Positions 1-11,089 of a DNA stretch of 64,000 nucleotides are shown here, in pieces. Under the pieces are notes generated by a model. The model did no database searches, had not been told where the DNA came from, and was given only the letters and a program-made list of their open reading frames with translations. The stretch's first letter is position 1, and each line of letters begins with the position of its first letter. The DNA is taken from assembly GCF_030272615.1 (NCBI RefSeq), contig NC_081411.1, positions 41,345,140 to 41,409,139 of the forward strand, given 5' to 3'. A program made the translations under genes and the position numbers. This DNA comes from Cryptomeria japonica. Lineage: Eukaryota > Streptophyta > Pinopsida > Cupressales > Cupressaceae.

Positions 1-95
1 TGATCTTGATCTTCATGCTTTGAATCATCCTCTTGACATGAGATTGGACTTTGAACACACATAGGGGATTTTGGAAAGGAATCAATGCTTTGACA

Positions 96-1265
96 TCAGG
101 GAGATGAAATTTTTATGGGAATATTTAAAATAGAAGCATTTGGTGGTATTGAATCTTGCATTTTTAAATAATACAAGGGATTTATATAAAGACATAGATT
201 AGCGTGTAATTCTGTTGTGGAGAGCCCTTGGGAGGATACATTATTAGGTGTATCATTTGCAGGAGATGGTGGAAATTGCACTTGTGAAACTTTAGGATTT
301 GATGGAATGGGAGGGGACACAGAGGTCACTTGAGGGTCAATTTTCTTATGGGGGGATGAGCCATTGTTAGACATGGGCATATGATTTTAATCATTCTCAG
401 AAAAATCACTCAAGACTCTCTTTAAGAGATTTGTAATAGAGCTACCTTTCTTTTGAGAAGCATTTGAATCCTTGAAAGGTTTTGAAATGGTTGGGTTTTG
501 ATGTTGGATTTGTTTGAAAGGTATTTGGTTTTGGTTTGATGTTACGTTTTGATTTCAAATTAGGTTCTGGTTGGGTTGGTTTGACATGATTAAAATTTGG
601 CTTGGTGTGTGTTGCAACTTTTGTTTTTGTATGTTTGGTAGTAGTTGTTGATATTGATTTGTTGATTGAGCTTGTTGTTGATACTTGACATTTGGTTCAA
701 CCAATTGTTGATATTATGTATTTGGTTGGACATATTGTTGTGTTGGTTGGATATGTTGGACTATCGGTTGTGTTGGTTTGATATGTTGGATCATTGGTTG
801 TGCCGGTTGGATATGTTGGACCATTGGTTGTGTATGTTGGATGATTGGTTGTTGTTGGATGATTGGTTGTTGTTGGATAATTGGTTGTTGATTCAAGATT
901 TGATTGAATAGGGTTTGATCGAATGAAGTCTGACTTGGGATTTGGTCAAAATTTGTGTTTGTTGCTTGAAATTATTTAATCATCTCTATTTGTGAGAGGA
1001 GAGAAGGTATGTTTGATCGTTTCATGAGATATTTTACATTGAATGGCTCAAAATTTGGATTTGGACCTGATTTTTTTTGAAACATTTTCATCATCTGGGA
1101 TCTATTCTTTTCACTGTTTTTCACTTTTTGCTCCAAGATCTCTTTTTCTCGAGCAATTTTTTCCTCCAGTTTTCGTATTTGGACACTTGTTTCATCATAG
1201 AAAGTTTGATCCAAGATTTGAGACATGTGTATAAATTGGGTTGACATGATTAATTGTTCAATCAT
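96..1265 (-). pseudogene. Decayed Gln/Asn/Pro-rich ORF, function unknown
   Basis: I do not recognise this protein. Three open segments (1265-972, 896-714, 380-96) lie in one minus-strand frame, interrupted by a few stop codons, so it looks like one decayed reading frame of about 390 codons. The N-terminal third is charged and predicted helical (KLEEKIAREKEILEQ region), compatible with a short coiled coil. The middle is a tandem array of QQPIIQ / QHIQPTQP peptides, and the C-terminal part is Ser/Pro/Asn-rich. Low complexity of this kind occurs in N-terminal parts of some plant gag proteins, but no gag core, zinc knuckle or pol motif is visible. Its setting among LTR elements suggests a retroelement remnant; that is inference. 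Confidence 0.4.
726..890. repeat. Minisatellite coding for Gln-Pro repeats
   Basis: Short tandem repeats of TTGGTTG / GGATATGTTGGA units. The left half has units of about 30 bp and the right half collapses to 18-bp units (ATGATTGGTTGTTGTTGG). On the minus strand unit lengths are multiples of three, so the array encodes the QHIQPTQP and QQPIIQ peptide repeats without breaking frame. Confidence 0.7.
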
Positions 1266-2067
1266 GATGTCATGGTTTCATAAGAAATTTGGGACCTCAT
1301 TTCAATAGACATGTCACTATGCTTGATGTAACTAAAGGAATTGACAAATGCGACCTAAAAAGATGATAATGCAATTTGTGTTTTTGGATTTTTGGAATGA
1401 CAATGGTATGCAACTAAATGTAAATTTGAGGAATGTAAATGTGAATTTTCTTTGGACAAGTTTGAAATTTTGGGGTTTAATAATGCTATGCAACTAAATG
1501 CAACTTTAGGATATGATTTAATGCAATCTATGTTTTTGATCTTTTGAACTTTGAAATGACAATGATTACGCAACTAAGTGGAACCTTTAAGGACAATAAT
1601 GCAACCTATGTTTTTGTTGCTTTTCAAGATTTCGACAAACTTTTGGAATGCAAAGCTAAAGATGCAATCTTGGGAAATTGAAATGAAGTCAAGACCTTAA
1701 TTGACAAAAGGACAAATGACAAAATGACAATAGGGTGATGTCACACCTAATGCTTGGATTCTAAGCTAGGTTTGATGAATGATGTTGACAAAAGGATAAT
1801 ATTTTGATCAAGGTCAAGACTTCCTAACAACGACTTAGGGTATGATCTAAAGTTTTGTTTTTTTGAGTTTGACAAACCTAATTTTGAGACTAAATTAAAG
1901 AGGACAATTGATAATGACATTGACCTAAGGATATGGTATGGATATGATATGACCTCAAGATATGATATGATCTAGGGATATGATATGATATGACAAAATC
2001 AAGCTAAGACAAGACTCGAGTTTGTGACAATGCAATGATAAAGCCAATGTGATAAGGATATGTGAGG
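1266..2067. other. Non-coding tract with degenerate short repeats
   Basis: No coding sequence is visible. Degenerate copies of ATGCAACTAAATG and GACCTAAG-type words recur (about 1408, 1490, 1569, 1920-1980). The same texture reappears at 8159-8446, on the other side of the element at 2068-8153, so the two tracts were contiguous before that insertion. It is probably untranslated sequence of an older retroelement. Confidence 0.4.
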
Positions 2068-3028
2068 TGTTGGAACCATGGATCACTGAGGGGGGGGCGT
2101 GAATCATTGATCTACTGGTTGATATATTTTCCGACTTAACTTTAGACCACCAGAAGCACAAACATGAAACTGAAATGTAGAAACATAAAGTGACCAATCA
2201 CAAAATCATAACACGAATATTTTTACGTGGAAATCCAAATGGGAAAAACCACAGTGGTATTTGAACCCACAATTTTATTCCACTATGGCCAGTAGCAAAA
2301 CAATATTACACAATGGGAAATGCCCTTGCATTCAGGCACATTGCCTAGAGCTTACAACTCATGTACAATAAGGGCTACAACCCCAGAAGGCTCACTGCCT
2401 TATTGATTAATTACAATAATGAATTACAAAAAATGAAATCCAAAATTGCATCTACAATTCTTGGATGAGTTCTAGTTAACTACCAAACACACTGATTGTA
2501 TCACCTCTACTGTTCTATTATGTTCTTCCTTGTTATCTGCCTTAGTCAGCTATCGGATCAAGAATGCACACATGAAACTATGCTACAAAATATTCTTGAT
2601 TACCACTCACACGCATACAACCATACCATACCTCAAAAAGATCATCTACACCGGTCAAGTATATATCTTTAATCACAAAATAGATCATTCACCAGGTTCG
2701 CCTGCTAATGTAACGTGTAATCTTATGTCGGCTTGATTGGATCACCAAAGATAAATGCAAATCACCAAAAAATGATAAAATGATGTCCCTATGTCATCCC
2801 AATCATCCTATACATGATTCATAACACTACAATCACCGAAAAGCTTCTGGACCAAAACTACTCTGTTCAACTTGAAATACCAGTTAATTGGATACCGGTT
2901 GACATTTTCTTTCAGATATCAAGATCCATGATTACTAGATAGGAATCTCATGAAGAGTTGCCATCAATGAAAACCCAAAGCCATTAATCAAGCATCAATA
3001 TCCTCCGTATGAGTTTCAATTGCCAACA
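2068..3028 (-). repeat. 3' LTR of the non-autonomous element
   Basis: On the minus strand it begins TGTTGGCA directly after a purine-rich tract and ends CCAACA, next to the TGAGG duplication. Its first ~330 bp (3028 to about 2680) align with the right-hand LTR remnant at 7823-8153, with scattered substitutions and small indels, so the element is not young. Confidence 0.75.
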
Positions 3029-3040
3029 ATCTCCCCCTTT
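3029..3040 (-). promoter_or_regulatory. Polypurine tract (plus-strand primer)
   Basis: Minus-strand AAAGGGGGAGAT immediately precedes the LTR start TGTTGG. The same string precedes the 3' LTR of the copia element at 46161-46172. Confidence 0.75.
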
Positions 3041-4251
3041 GGCATTGATGGCAACACTTGTGAAAAATGGCTGTGTTGCAAACCTGTACATTGGATCAAA
3101 ATAATTTCTAAGGTTCCCCCTTAGACAAACAATTTTGAAACCTATAATTACACTCTTCTACTATATATTTTTCACCTTTACTCTCCTGGACTTTGACAAC
3201 AATGCCAAAGATGTGGTCCTATCTTAAACTTATATACAAAGATATTTATTGGAGACTTTACAAATGCTCGAAGATGTCAGCAAAAATGTTCTTCAAAAAT
3301 CCTAAGTGAGTGTCCCACCCATTCTTCACGTTGTCCAAAACTGTAGTGAATACGTTGAATACATAGGCGTGAATTTCTACATCCTTTAGTTCAAATGGAA
3401 CTAGTTGTAACATAGCCTTCAAACAATCTATCTTGTTTCTCAACATGATGTCCAACCAGGGGACAATCAAATTCCAAATTTCACCAACTGTCCTAAAAAA
3501 ATAATCCTTATCCACATCGAGGCTCGAGATCTGATCATTTAGAGCCAATATTTGCCCTTCTATACTCCTGGTCAGAGCTACATTTGGATCAAAAGACTGT
3601 AAAATACCAACAAGTTTACCCTGGAAAACACTTATTTGCTTGTTTATATCAACTGTGAACTCTAGAAAAATTAGACAAGACTTATATATTTTACCACCCT
3701 CAGTTAATGCATCTGAAAGAATCTGCAAACCCTTATTTAATCTTACTCTATCATCTTCAATCATTTTATGGAATGTCAACATTCTTACCTCCTTAAATCT
3801 ATCCAAAATTCGTCTAGTAGTAGCCTTCTCCAAAGAATCAAAATTTATATTTACATTGTTAATCAATTGAAGTAATTTACCAGAGGGGATAAAATTAGGA
3901 TCTAACTGTACACCTGGAGCCACCTTCTATAACACATCAACCGCCATCAAAATGAGTTTTTTGTCATTGGATTCAGATTTGACTAGAACCTGACTAGCCC
4001 GAGCTTGAACAACTACTGCAAGCATCAACTTCTCTGTTGGAGACATTTGTCCAAGATCTAGAGGACCATCAAGATTAATAGAGATTTTGGGTAGGGTCCT
4101 TGTGACTGGATGAGTGTCAATTGTTGAGTCAACTGTTGGCATTGTATTGTCATTGATGTCAACCAGTATGGGATGACTACACGGTAGAAGACATGCTTGT
4201 GCAAAACTCTCATGGAGAAGTACAAAATGAGATATATTTGATATCACCTTA

Positions 4252-6807
4252 TGTTGCAGAACACCGGTAAGGTAAGGAAGATAATTTCATTTAGAGGAAT
4301 GATCACTGGAGTCACCGGTACACAAGTTAGTGCCTGACTTATGTGGATGAGATGGATAGGTTACTGGTACAGTGTATCATCAGTAAGGAAAGGATGTCAA
4401 TAGGTAAGTGATGTGTTGACATGGAGAAGACAAATCAACCAAGTGAGTGCTTGTCAACCAACAAGACTATGACTAGTGAACAAGTAGGATGAGCAAGGTG
4501 CTTGAGCTGTTGATTGTGATGAATAGGCAAAATTTTACCTAAATTACATCAACACCGGAGGAGAAGGATGAATAGGTCATTGGTATGTTGTGAGGTTGCA
4601 GAACAACAAGACTCCCACCGGATGAAGATGCAGTCACCATGTGAAGAGATGACTGACAGTGAATGTGCCCACACTGGATCACATGTGCCTAGTTGAAGAC
4701 ATGCTGCACATACAGGGAAGCCATATGAGTACATTGCATGATGCAAATAACAAGGTGTCACTCCATCAGTATGGGGAGTTTATCTCCTATTATGCATAAT
4801 GTGCATTATAGTTCTGTGAGATAAGGAAGAAGAGGTAAAGGAAAGTGTTTAAAGTCTCACATCAGATCTATAGGTGAAACAAAAAGGATGCCTTGAGTAC
4901 ATGAAATCAAGGTTATGCACTGGACCGAAAGAGAAGACATGTTGGGATGTCGATGCAGATGAAGAGTGATGGGTTTGTCACCTTGACAAATTGATAGAGA
5001 TGTTATTTAGGCTAATTAAGAAGGAGGCATAGTGGTGTAGCTAAAAATAGAGAATGAAACCGGCATGCAGATGCCTTAGATGGAATCCATGGAAGGTTGA
5101 TGATATGATGTCATTAGGATGACTACCAGTAAGCATGAGAACCGATAAGGAAGTGAAGAGGCTAAGAGTTCTGACTCCATTTGATGAAGATGAGCATGCT
5201 TTGGATAGACATGTCTAGCAACCGGTTAAGGAGTTCCACCGACAGTTCAACATAGAGAAGACATGAGAAGTTAATCGATAAAGTGTAAGATACTAACAGG
5301 GTTAGTAAATCAGCAGAAAAGAAGAACTGGTTGAGTGTTTGGTCGATGATCCTATCTAAACTGACACATCAATCCAAGCTGACAGTTGGTTGACATGGAT
5401 GCCACGTGGAGTCAAGGTGGCAGACTTGCATGCAATGGTAGAAGGAATGTGCACTGATGAGGTAGTTGCAGAGTTGGTCGACATTAATGGTAGATCCCAT
5501 AAATCATGGGATGTGTTGCAGAGTGATTGCAGAGGTTTGTGGCTCGAGGTCTGGAGGACAACAAAGGGCTAGCTAAGAGTGATTGAGGAGATTGAGGTGG
5601 ATGAAGGAAACCACAAGACCAATCTTGGTGTTTGACCAAGAGATCAACCGATAGGGTAAAAAGCAGATTGCCAAAGATAGAAGGCGTGATCAAGAAGGTG
5701 CATTAATAATGGTGATGAGCATATAGCTATCTGGGTGATCAAATTTGACAAGATCTGATTGGATTTGGTTTGCCTTGAGGTTGATGAGGAAACCCTAACT
5801 GCCCATGTTTTTGAATTGGAATTTGGCGGTAAAACCTGGTTATAAATAAGGAAGCCAAAATCATTGAAGGCTGCTGCTGAAGAAGAGAAAACAGAGCTGT
5901 TGCGAAGTGTTTGAGTGCTGCATGAGAGAGCTAGACTAGTTAGAGGGAAAATAACTAAGGATAGAAGTGATTGAGGGAGTGAAGGTTAAACTGGTGATAG
6001 GGTTTAACATGGTTAGTCGATATGGTTTGAGCAACCGGTATAGAGGCTAGACTAAATCTGAGGAGATAACCGGTAGGAGCTTGTATCGGTAGGAGGATAG
6101 TTGAGAGGTATGAAGAACAGAGTAGTGAGGAGGAGATCCAACAGAGTAGAAGAAGAGTAGAGGTGATCTGGTAGAGTTTACAGGCAATGCAACAGTAGAT
6201 GAGAGCAACAAAAGAGTGAACTGGTGTAGCAGAGAAGGTGTCTCATCGACAGAGGGAAGTTATGTGCAAAGGTTGCGAAACTCTTTTGTAACCAATATAT
6301 TAATTTTGTATTTGAATTTTCATTGTGATCATTGAGTTGTAGCTTGGTGCAAGGGTTGTAGCTCCTTTGGGTTGTTTCCCATAAACAAGTTAGGGGTTGG
6401 TGCTCCTTGGGTTGGTGCCCTAAATCAGGGGTTGGTGCTTCTTGGGTTGGTCCCCTAAATCAGGGGTTGTATCTCCTTTGGGTTGTATCCCATAAACAAG
6501 TTAGGGGTTGTAGCTCCTTGGGTTGGTACCCTAAACATTGTAACAAAGATTCACTGTGAGGCTGGATTGGGGCAGTAGACTCCAGCAGCATTGTTCACCA
6601 CGGTTTTTCCCATCTTGGGTTTTCCTCATACATACTAGTGTTATGTGATGTCCCTTTGTGTGAATGCATTTGTGTTTTGTCTCCTTACTAACCGATAAGT
6701 TTGCATTCAATGAGATCTATTAATCGATATACTTTCATATGGATAGTTAAAGGGAAAAGTTTAAGAACCATTGATTCACCCCCCTCAGTGGTGCATTGTG
6801 TCTAACA
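4252..6807 (+). repeat. Solo LTR of a large copia-like family
   Basis: Begins TGTTGCAG and ends in GATTCACCCCCCTCAG...TCTAACA, matching the 3' termini of the copia LTR at 40121-41610. The right-hand part has the same order of words as that LTR (a CCCAT..TTGGGTTT block, then a C-tract near the end). It interrupts a minus-strand ORF whose frame continues on both sides, so it is an insertion. I could not find a clear 5-bp target duplication (CCTTA on the left, TCAAA on the right), so the exact left boundary is uncertain. A tandem array lies at 6354-6537; the rest is non-coding. Confidence 0.6.
6354..6537 (+). repeat. Tandem repeat, about five 40-bp units
   Basis: Units follow the pattern GGGTTGTAGCTCCTTTGGG - TTGTTTCCCATAAACAAGTTA, with variants GGTTGGTGCTCCTTGGG and CCCTAAATCAG. 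Each unit contains a CTCC...CCC / GGG pairing possibility. It lies in the solo LTR at 4252-6807. Confidence 0.7.
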
Positions 6808-7619
6808 TCAAAAACTCCATTTCCTTTGTCTTCCTTAGCACCTTGCACCTCTATTTTCATAGGCTCCTTTTCCTCTGCTCTATCCCCTTTATCTTGTGCA
6901 TCGGTGTTGCCACTATGTGCAGTGTCATCCTTTTGAATCTCAGGGACCTTAAAAATATCTACCAACGAAGGATTCACATTGATCTTAGCATCAGAGGTTG
7001 TGTTACCTTGGTCTTCTGGTTGTTTCTCAGTCTGAGTGTCATCCTTCAGATCACCAAAGACACCTTCCTTTACTTCCGACTAAGAGGTCTTGATTGCATC
7101 TATGTACAAAGGATCATTCTCAACATATATGAAAGGATGCTTCTTGAAAATAGGTCGATCCCTATCCTTAACTTCCACAACAAGCGGGATAGCAATTCTA
7201 GATACTGAAGCCATTTCAAACTTAGGGTTTTCAAAAACTAATAGCTTGAAACAGATAATTACCTCAATTCGCAACTAGGAACAGATATTTGCTTTGCAAT
7301 CACTGAAATTGTTGTCTAGATCACCAAATTACTTTTCTCTTCTTCTCTACACTTATCGCTTGATTGCATTGTGAAAATAAAGGTTTTAAATGTCTATTTA
7401 TCCTTTGAAAACCTAATTTTCCATTGTAATAAATGTTGCAACCAATTACCTTGATTTGTATGGAGTCTCTTATTGGAGGATCAAATCTTCACTAAATCTT
7501 CTAGATAACATTTACACATATTATTTAAGCCTTCTGCAACCTTCTAGAATCGATTGCAAATCAATGAAGAGAGGATTCTTAGAATCTGCATGAAAAATTC
7601 CCCCTAAGGAAAAAATCCC

Positions 7620-7822
7620 TAGTTACTCTATGAAGATCCTGCACTGGATTCGGGTGTAGATCCATTGTCTGCTTTATATTCATCCTTTCTAACCCACATA
7701 TTATCATGCTTGTCTCTGATCTCCTCTACCTTTGCCTTTCCTTTCTCATATAATTTTTTTTTTCTACCAGAGCACTCTTTTTGCTTTTGCAATATTTTGC
7801 AATGTGACCAGTTTTATTGCAA
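7620..7822 (-). pseudogene. Gag zinc-knuckle remnant
   Basis: On the minus strand the reading starts CNKTGHIAKYCKSKK, which is the last three quarters of a CX2CX4HX4C nucleic-acid-binding knuckle of Ty1/copia gag, followed by a Lys/Glu-rich tail and a stop near 7620. The first Cys of the knuckle is missing because the LTR remnant at 7823-8153 is joined directly to it. The fragment shows that the non-autonomous element derives from a gag-bearing parent. Confidence 0.65.
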
Positions 7823-8153
7823 AATAAATCATTCACCAGGTCGGCCTGCTAATGCAACATGTAGTCTTATGTTGGCTTGATCGGATCACCAAAATGATGA
7901 TAAAATGATGTCCCTATGTCATGCCAATCATCCTATACACAATTCATAATACCACAATCACTGGAAAGCTTCTGGACCAAAATTGCTTTGTTCAACTTGG
8001 AATACTGGTTAACTAGCTACCGGTTGACGTCTCCTTGCGGATATCAAGATCCGTGATTACTGGATAGGAATCTCATGAAGAGTTTCCATCAATGACAACC
8101 CTAAACCATTAATCAAGCATAAAAAACCATCGGATGAGTGTCAATTGCCAATA
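7823..8153 (-). repeat. Truncated 5' LTR of the non-autonomous element
   Basis: Homologous to the outer ~330 bp of the 3' LTR (3028 to about 2680) and flanked by the TGAGG duplication. The terminal bases read CAATA instead of CAACA. The rest of the LTR, the primer-binding site and most of gag are absent. Confidence 0.7.
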
Positions 8154-8446
8154 TGAGGACCAATAACTTGGAATATGCAAAATGCAACCTAGGCCAAGAC
8201 CTAATTTTTGGAGAATAATGATAATGCAATGAATAATCAAGACCTAGGGAAATGATTTTGAAACCTAGATGCACAGGAAATTGTGACAATGCAAAATGAC
8301 TAAATATGAAATAAATTGTGAATACCTAAGACCTAAGTTTGGACTATGCAAGACCTAATCCTAAGTGACATGAATTTTGAAATTAAGGAATCCAATGTTT
8401 TGACAAGCCATGTTTATAAAGTATTTTCAAATCGTTGAATGAATAC

Positions 8447-9227
8447 TGTAGACACCCAAAATTGTCCAGTCTAATTAAATAAATATTTTATTTATTTAAT
8501 TACTTTAGCTTAATTCTTCTATTAATTAAATAAATCTTTATTTATTTAATTAATTCATTTATCCTCTTCTAGCCTTATTTCTCATTTAAATAAATACATT
8601 TATTTATTTAAATTATCCCTTTCCTAAATTAAATAAATATTTTATTTATTTAATTGCCCTACTTCTTCTATTAATTAAATAAATCTTTATTTATTTAATT
8701 AATTCATTAACCTTTTCTACACATGACACATGTCATTCATCTCTTATTTCCTACACTACCTACCCCTTTCATTATTTTGGTATTTCTTATACCTACCCTC
8801 TAATCCTAGCCGACCTCTCTTTTTACACCTCTCAATCTTAACCCTCCATTTTCTATTGTGTCTTCTATTTAAGGAGATGCTTTCTTCATTACCAAAGACC
8901 CCCTAATGACTAATTTTGGAGAACTTGGCTATACTACGATCCTACTTGCAACCACATTCCGTTCTTTGTTGAGCTCTTGTGCATACAAAAATCTGAGAGC
9001 AAGCATATCAAACAAGATCAATGGAGATAGGAAGAATGGAGATCAAAAACCCTAGTGGACATGTGATGGTATAATCTTTGTGATTTATTGAGTTATTTTG
9101 CATTGTCTTAGGTTATCTTCATATGTTATGGTGGATCTTTGTTCATTGTTAGGCTAGGGTTTGGTGGTTGAATCCATTTTAGTCTTTCAATATTGTTGTT
9201 TATTGCTATCCATTTTCACCATATACA
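8447..9227 (+). repeat. 5' LTR of the young Tat element
   Basis: Runs from TGTAGACACCC to ...CCATATACA, 781 bp, by eye identical to 23935-24715. The U3 part begins with five AT-rich palindromes (8472-8703). A TATA-like TATTTAAGG lies at 8866-8874, about 420 bp into the LTR and a plausible core promoter. No open reading frame of note. Confidence 0.93.
8472..8703. repeat. Five consecutive AT-rich palindromes in U3
   Basis: Inverted repeats of the form ATTAAATAAAT - short loop - ATTTATTTAAT at 8472-8502, 8521-8554, 8584-8613, 8626-8655 and 8670-8703. They are repeated in the 3' LTR (23960-24191), and a decayed version is present in the older Tat LTR at about 58010-58260. Confidence 0.8.
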
Positions 9228-9230
9228 TTT

Positions 9231-9248
9231 TGGCACGCCCGGTGGGAC
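9231..9248 (+). promoter_or_regulatory. Primer-binding site
   Basis: TGGCACGCCCGGTGGGAC, three bases after the LTR end. The TGG start matches a tRNA 3' CCA end with a G discriminator base. I cannot name the tRNA with confidence. A near-identical site (one base different) follows the LTR of the older gypsy element at 34630. Confidence 0.7.
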
Positions 9249-9337
9249 TCTTGTCCCTTTGCATTTAACATTTTGTTGCAGATTTTGCATTTTTGAAGTT
9301 GCAGATCGGACGATTTCGACGACATTTTAGGTTTTTT

Positions 9338-9595
9338 TCGCGTCTGCGAGTGTTCGGATCGCGTTTTTGTATTTCAGAGGCGTCTATGACATCTTTTATC
9401 GCGTCTGTGTTTCTGTCATTTTCTATTTTTGCAGGTTTCCGAAAGTCGCGTCTGTGATCCCGAATCGCGTCTGTGAACCATACGATCGCGTCTGCAGAAT
9501 ATAGAGGCGTCTGTGTTCTGAAATCACGTCTGCAAATCACAGAATCGCGTCTGTGTCGGACAGACGCGTCTGTGTCTGGTATAACAGCGTCTGTG
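9338..9595 (+). repeat. GCGTCTGTG array A in the gag-pol leader
   Basis: About eleven copies of GCGTCTGTG or one-base variants (GCGTCTGCA, ACGTCTGCA, GCGTCTATG), mostly spaced 19-21 nt, with unrelated sequence between. The period is not a multiple of three and no ORF uses it. Confidence 0.8.
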
Positions 9596-10811
9596 CATTC
9601 TGTTTTTGCAAATTTGTTTCAAGTTTTTTTGATTCGGCTTTTCGGATTTTGTACTTAGGGTTTTCAGATCTGGTTTATTTTTGGCTAACCTTTGCAGATC
9701 TAGCTAACCTGGTTTGTGCAGCTTGCTTTGGAGGCAAATACGTTTTTGTTGAAGGCCCCTTTTCACAAAGTCTTTTTGGGTTTTTCTTAAAATTTACCTA
9801 ACTTGTGTGTTTGCAGGAAGGGGTTATCATTTGAAACAACCCAAACTACTAACAATTTTGTTGCAGGGCCTTAGCTAGGGTTTTGTAATTTTATTTGTGG
9901 GCCTTGTCTTCATAGCTTAGCAAACACTTCAATTGGTGCACTAAAATTGAACCATTGTCTTTTGTGTCTTGAGCAATAGGCTCTTTGTGTTTATTCTTTA
10001 GAGGGCCTGTCTTCCCGTGTGGTCATTAGGACTACTAGTGAGAAGAGAACGACCCAAGTGGTAGCGAGGAAAACCCACCTCATCCAAACCACTATAATCA
10101 AATGTATTCATGGTGAAAACTATGAATAACGTGTGCTGATTAGTTCATACCGACACTATGTCTCCCCATAAACCCGTTTGATCAAATTTATTTGATCATT
10201 TGTAGGGCGTAACCCCTACCGGCTGGGAGCCTTCTGTATTTACAGAGCTGGAAGTGCCGCATGTATGGCCACACGAGCGGATGCCCTTACTAGCACCTCA
10301 TTGTTTTAGATGCCCAAATCCTTCTAGTTGTTGAGGCAGGAGGTCGGACCTCTGGTAGCGGCCCACACACATACGGTTCTTAGTAGAGATACAAAGTTCG
10401 CCATGGGGAGTTTTCATGGGGACTGATGCTTGGCTGACCCGAGAAGTGAGTGCCGAGGGTGGAGCCAGTGAGGTCAAGCATCTAAGTATCCGCTCTGAAT
10501 AGCGTAGCCTCGGGGGTAAAACCCCATGTGGGATCAACAATTATTGTCCTGGCCAGCCATAAGAATTGTGCTTGACTTATGATAAACACTCAAACAATCA
10601 AGACAAAACAGCAAAACATTGTGTCTTTTGTGTCTTCAAGTGTATGCAAAACTTTTTACATCAAACAACACACTTTTTGGAGTCTAAACAGTCTGCAAAC
10701 ATTGGGTCATCAACACTGTGTCCTCTTGTCACGAAAAACAGTCGAAAAATCAGATTTGGTCACAGCAAAACAAATTCACAGATAGGAAAGATTGCACTAA
10801 GGTTACAGAAA

Positions 10812-11089
10812 CGCGTCTGTGTCTGTTAAAACCGCGTCTGTGTCTGATAAACGCGTCTGTGAAGTACAGAATAGCGTCTGTGTTTTTATCAGCGTCTGTG
10901 TCGAACAGAGACACGTCTGTGTCTGGAAATAGCGTCTGTGAAGTATACAGGCGCGTCTGTGTACACAATTGCAAAAATCTGTCAGTCTTAGCAAACATCA
11001 ACAGGAAATCTCGGAATCACGTTTGTGTCAAACAGAATAGCGTCTGTGTCTTAAAATCGCGTCTGTGAAGTATACAGAGGCGTCTGTGT
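10812..11089 (+). repeat. GCGTCTGTG array B in the gag-pol leader
   Basis: About twelve copies of the same motif as array A, again spaced about 20 nt (10813, 10833, 10852, 10873, 10892, 10913, 10932, 10952, 11019, 11040, 11059, 11080), ending about 490 nt before the gag start codon. Confidence 0.8.

Larger units (their letters stand above)
3258..7274 (-). pseudogene. Unrecognised ORF of the non-autonomous element, split by a solo LTR
   Basis: Four open segments share one minus-strand frame: 7274-7080, 6977-6747, 4247-3927 and 3923-3258. They are separated by single stop codons (7082-7080 and 3926-3924) and by the solo LTR at 4252-6807. Without the insert this is about 490 codons. The N-terminal part contains a short basic/hydrophobic block (VVEVKDRDRPIFKKHPFIY), then an acidic Lys/Glu-rich linker. 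The C-terminal 220 residues are predicted mostly helical, rich in Leu, Ile, Asp and Lys. No catalytic motif, zinc finger or membrane segment is seen and I assign no function. It sits where pol would be expected, between the gag zinc knuckle and the polypurine tract. Confidence 0.5.
2068..8153 (-). mobile_element. Non-autonomous LTR retroelement, minus orientation, TSD TGAGG
   Basis: The element is bounded by the 5-bp direct repeat TGAGG (2063-2067 and 8154-8158). Read on the minus strand it starts at 8153 with a shortened 5' LTR, passes a gag zinc-knuckle remnant (7822-7620) and an unrecognised ORF (7274-3258), and ends with a polypurine tract (3040-3029) and a full 961-bp 3' LTR (3028-2068). 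No protease, integrase or reverse transcriptase is present, so it must have been mobilised in trans. The 3' LTR has TGTTGG...CCAACA ends and a CCCCCCTCAGTGATCC-type terminus shared with copia-like LTRs elsewhere in the window. A 2.5-kb solo LTR (4252-6807) is nested inside. Confidence 0.75.

Noticed and set aside
666-911. Plus-strand Trp/Leu-rich repeat protein
   Set aside because: It is the complement of the minisatellite coding for Gln-Pro repeats; the minus frame extends over more than 1 kb and is the better reading.
4247-6812. Target duplication for the solo LTR at 4252-6807
   Set aside because: Flanking pentamers CCTTA and TCAAA do not match; boundaries or TSD have mutated, so none is claimed.
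9338-11089. CRISPR-like appearance of the GCGTCTGTG arrays
   Set aside because: The repeated word is only ~9-10 nt with ~10-nt spacers, copies vary, there are no cas genes and the setting is a plant retrotransposon leader.
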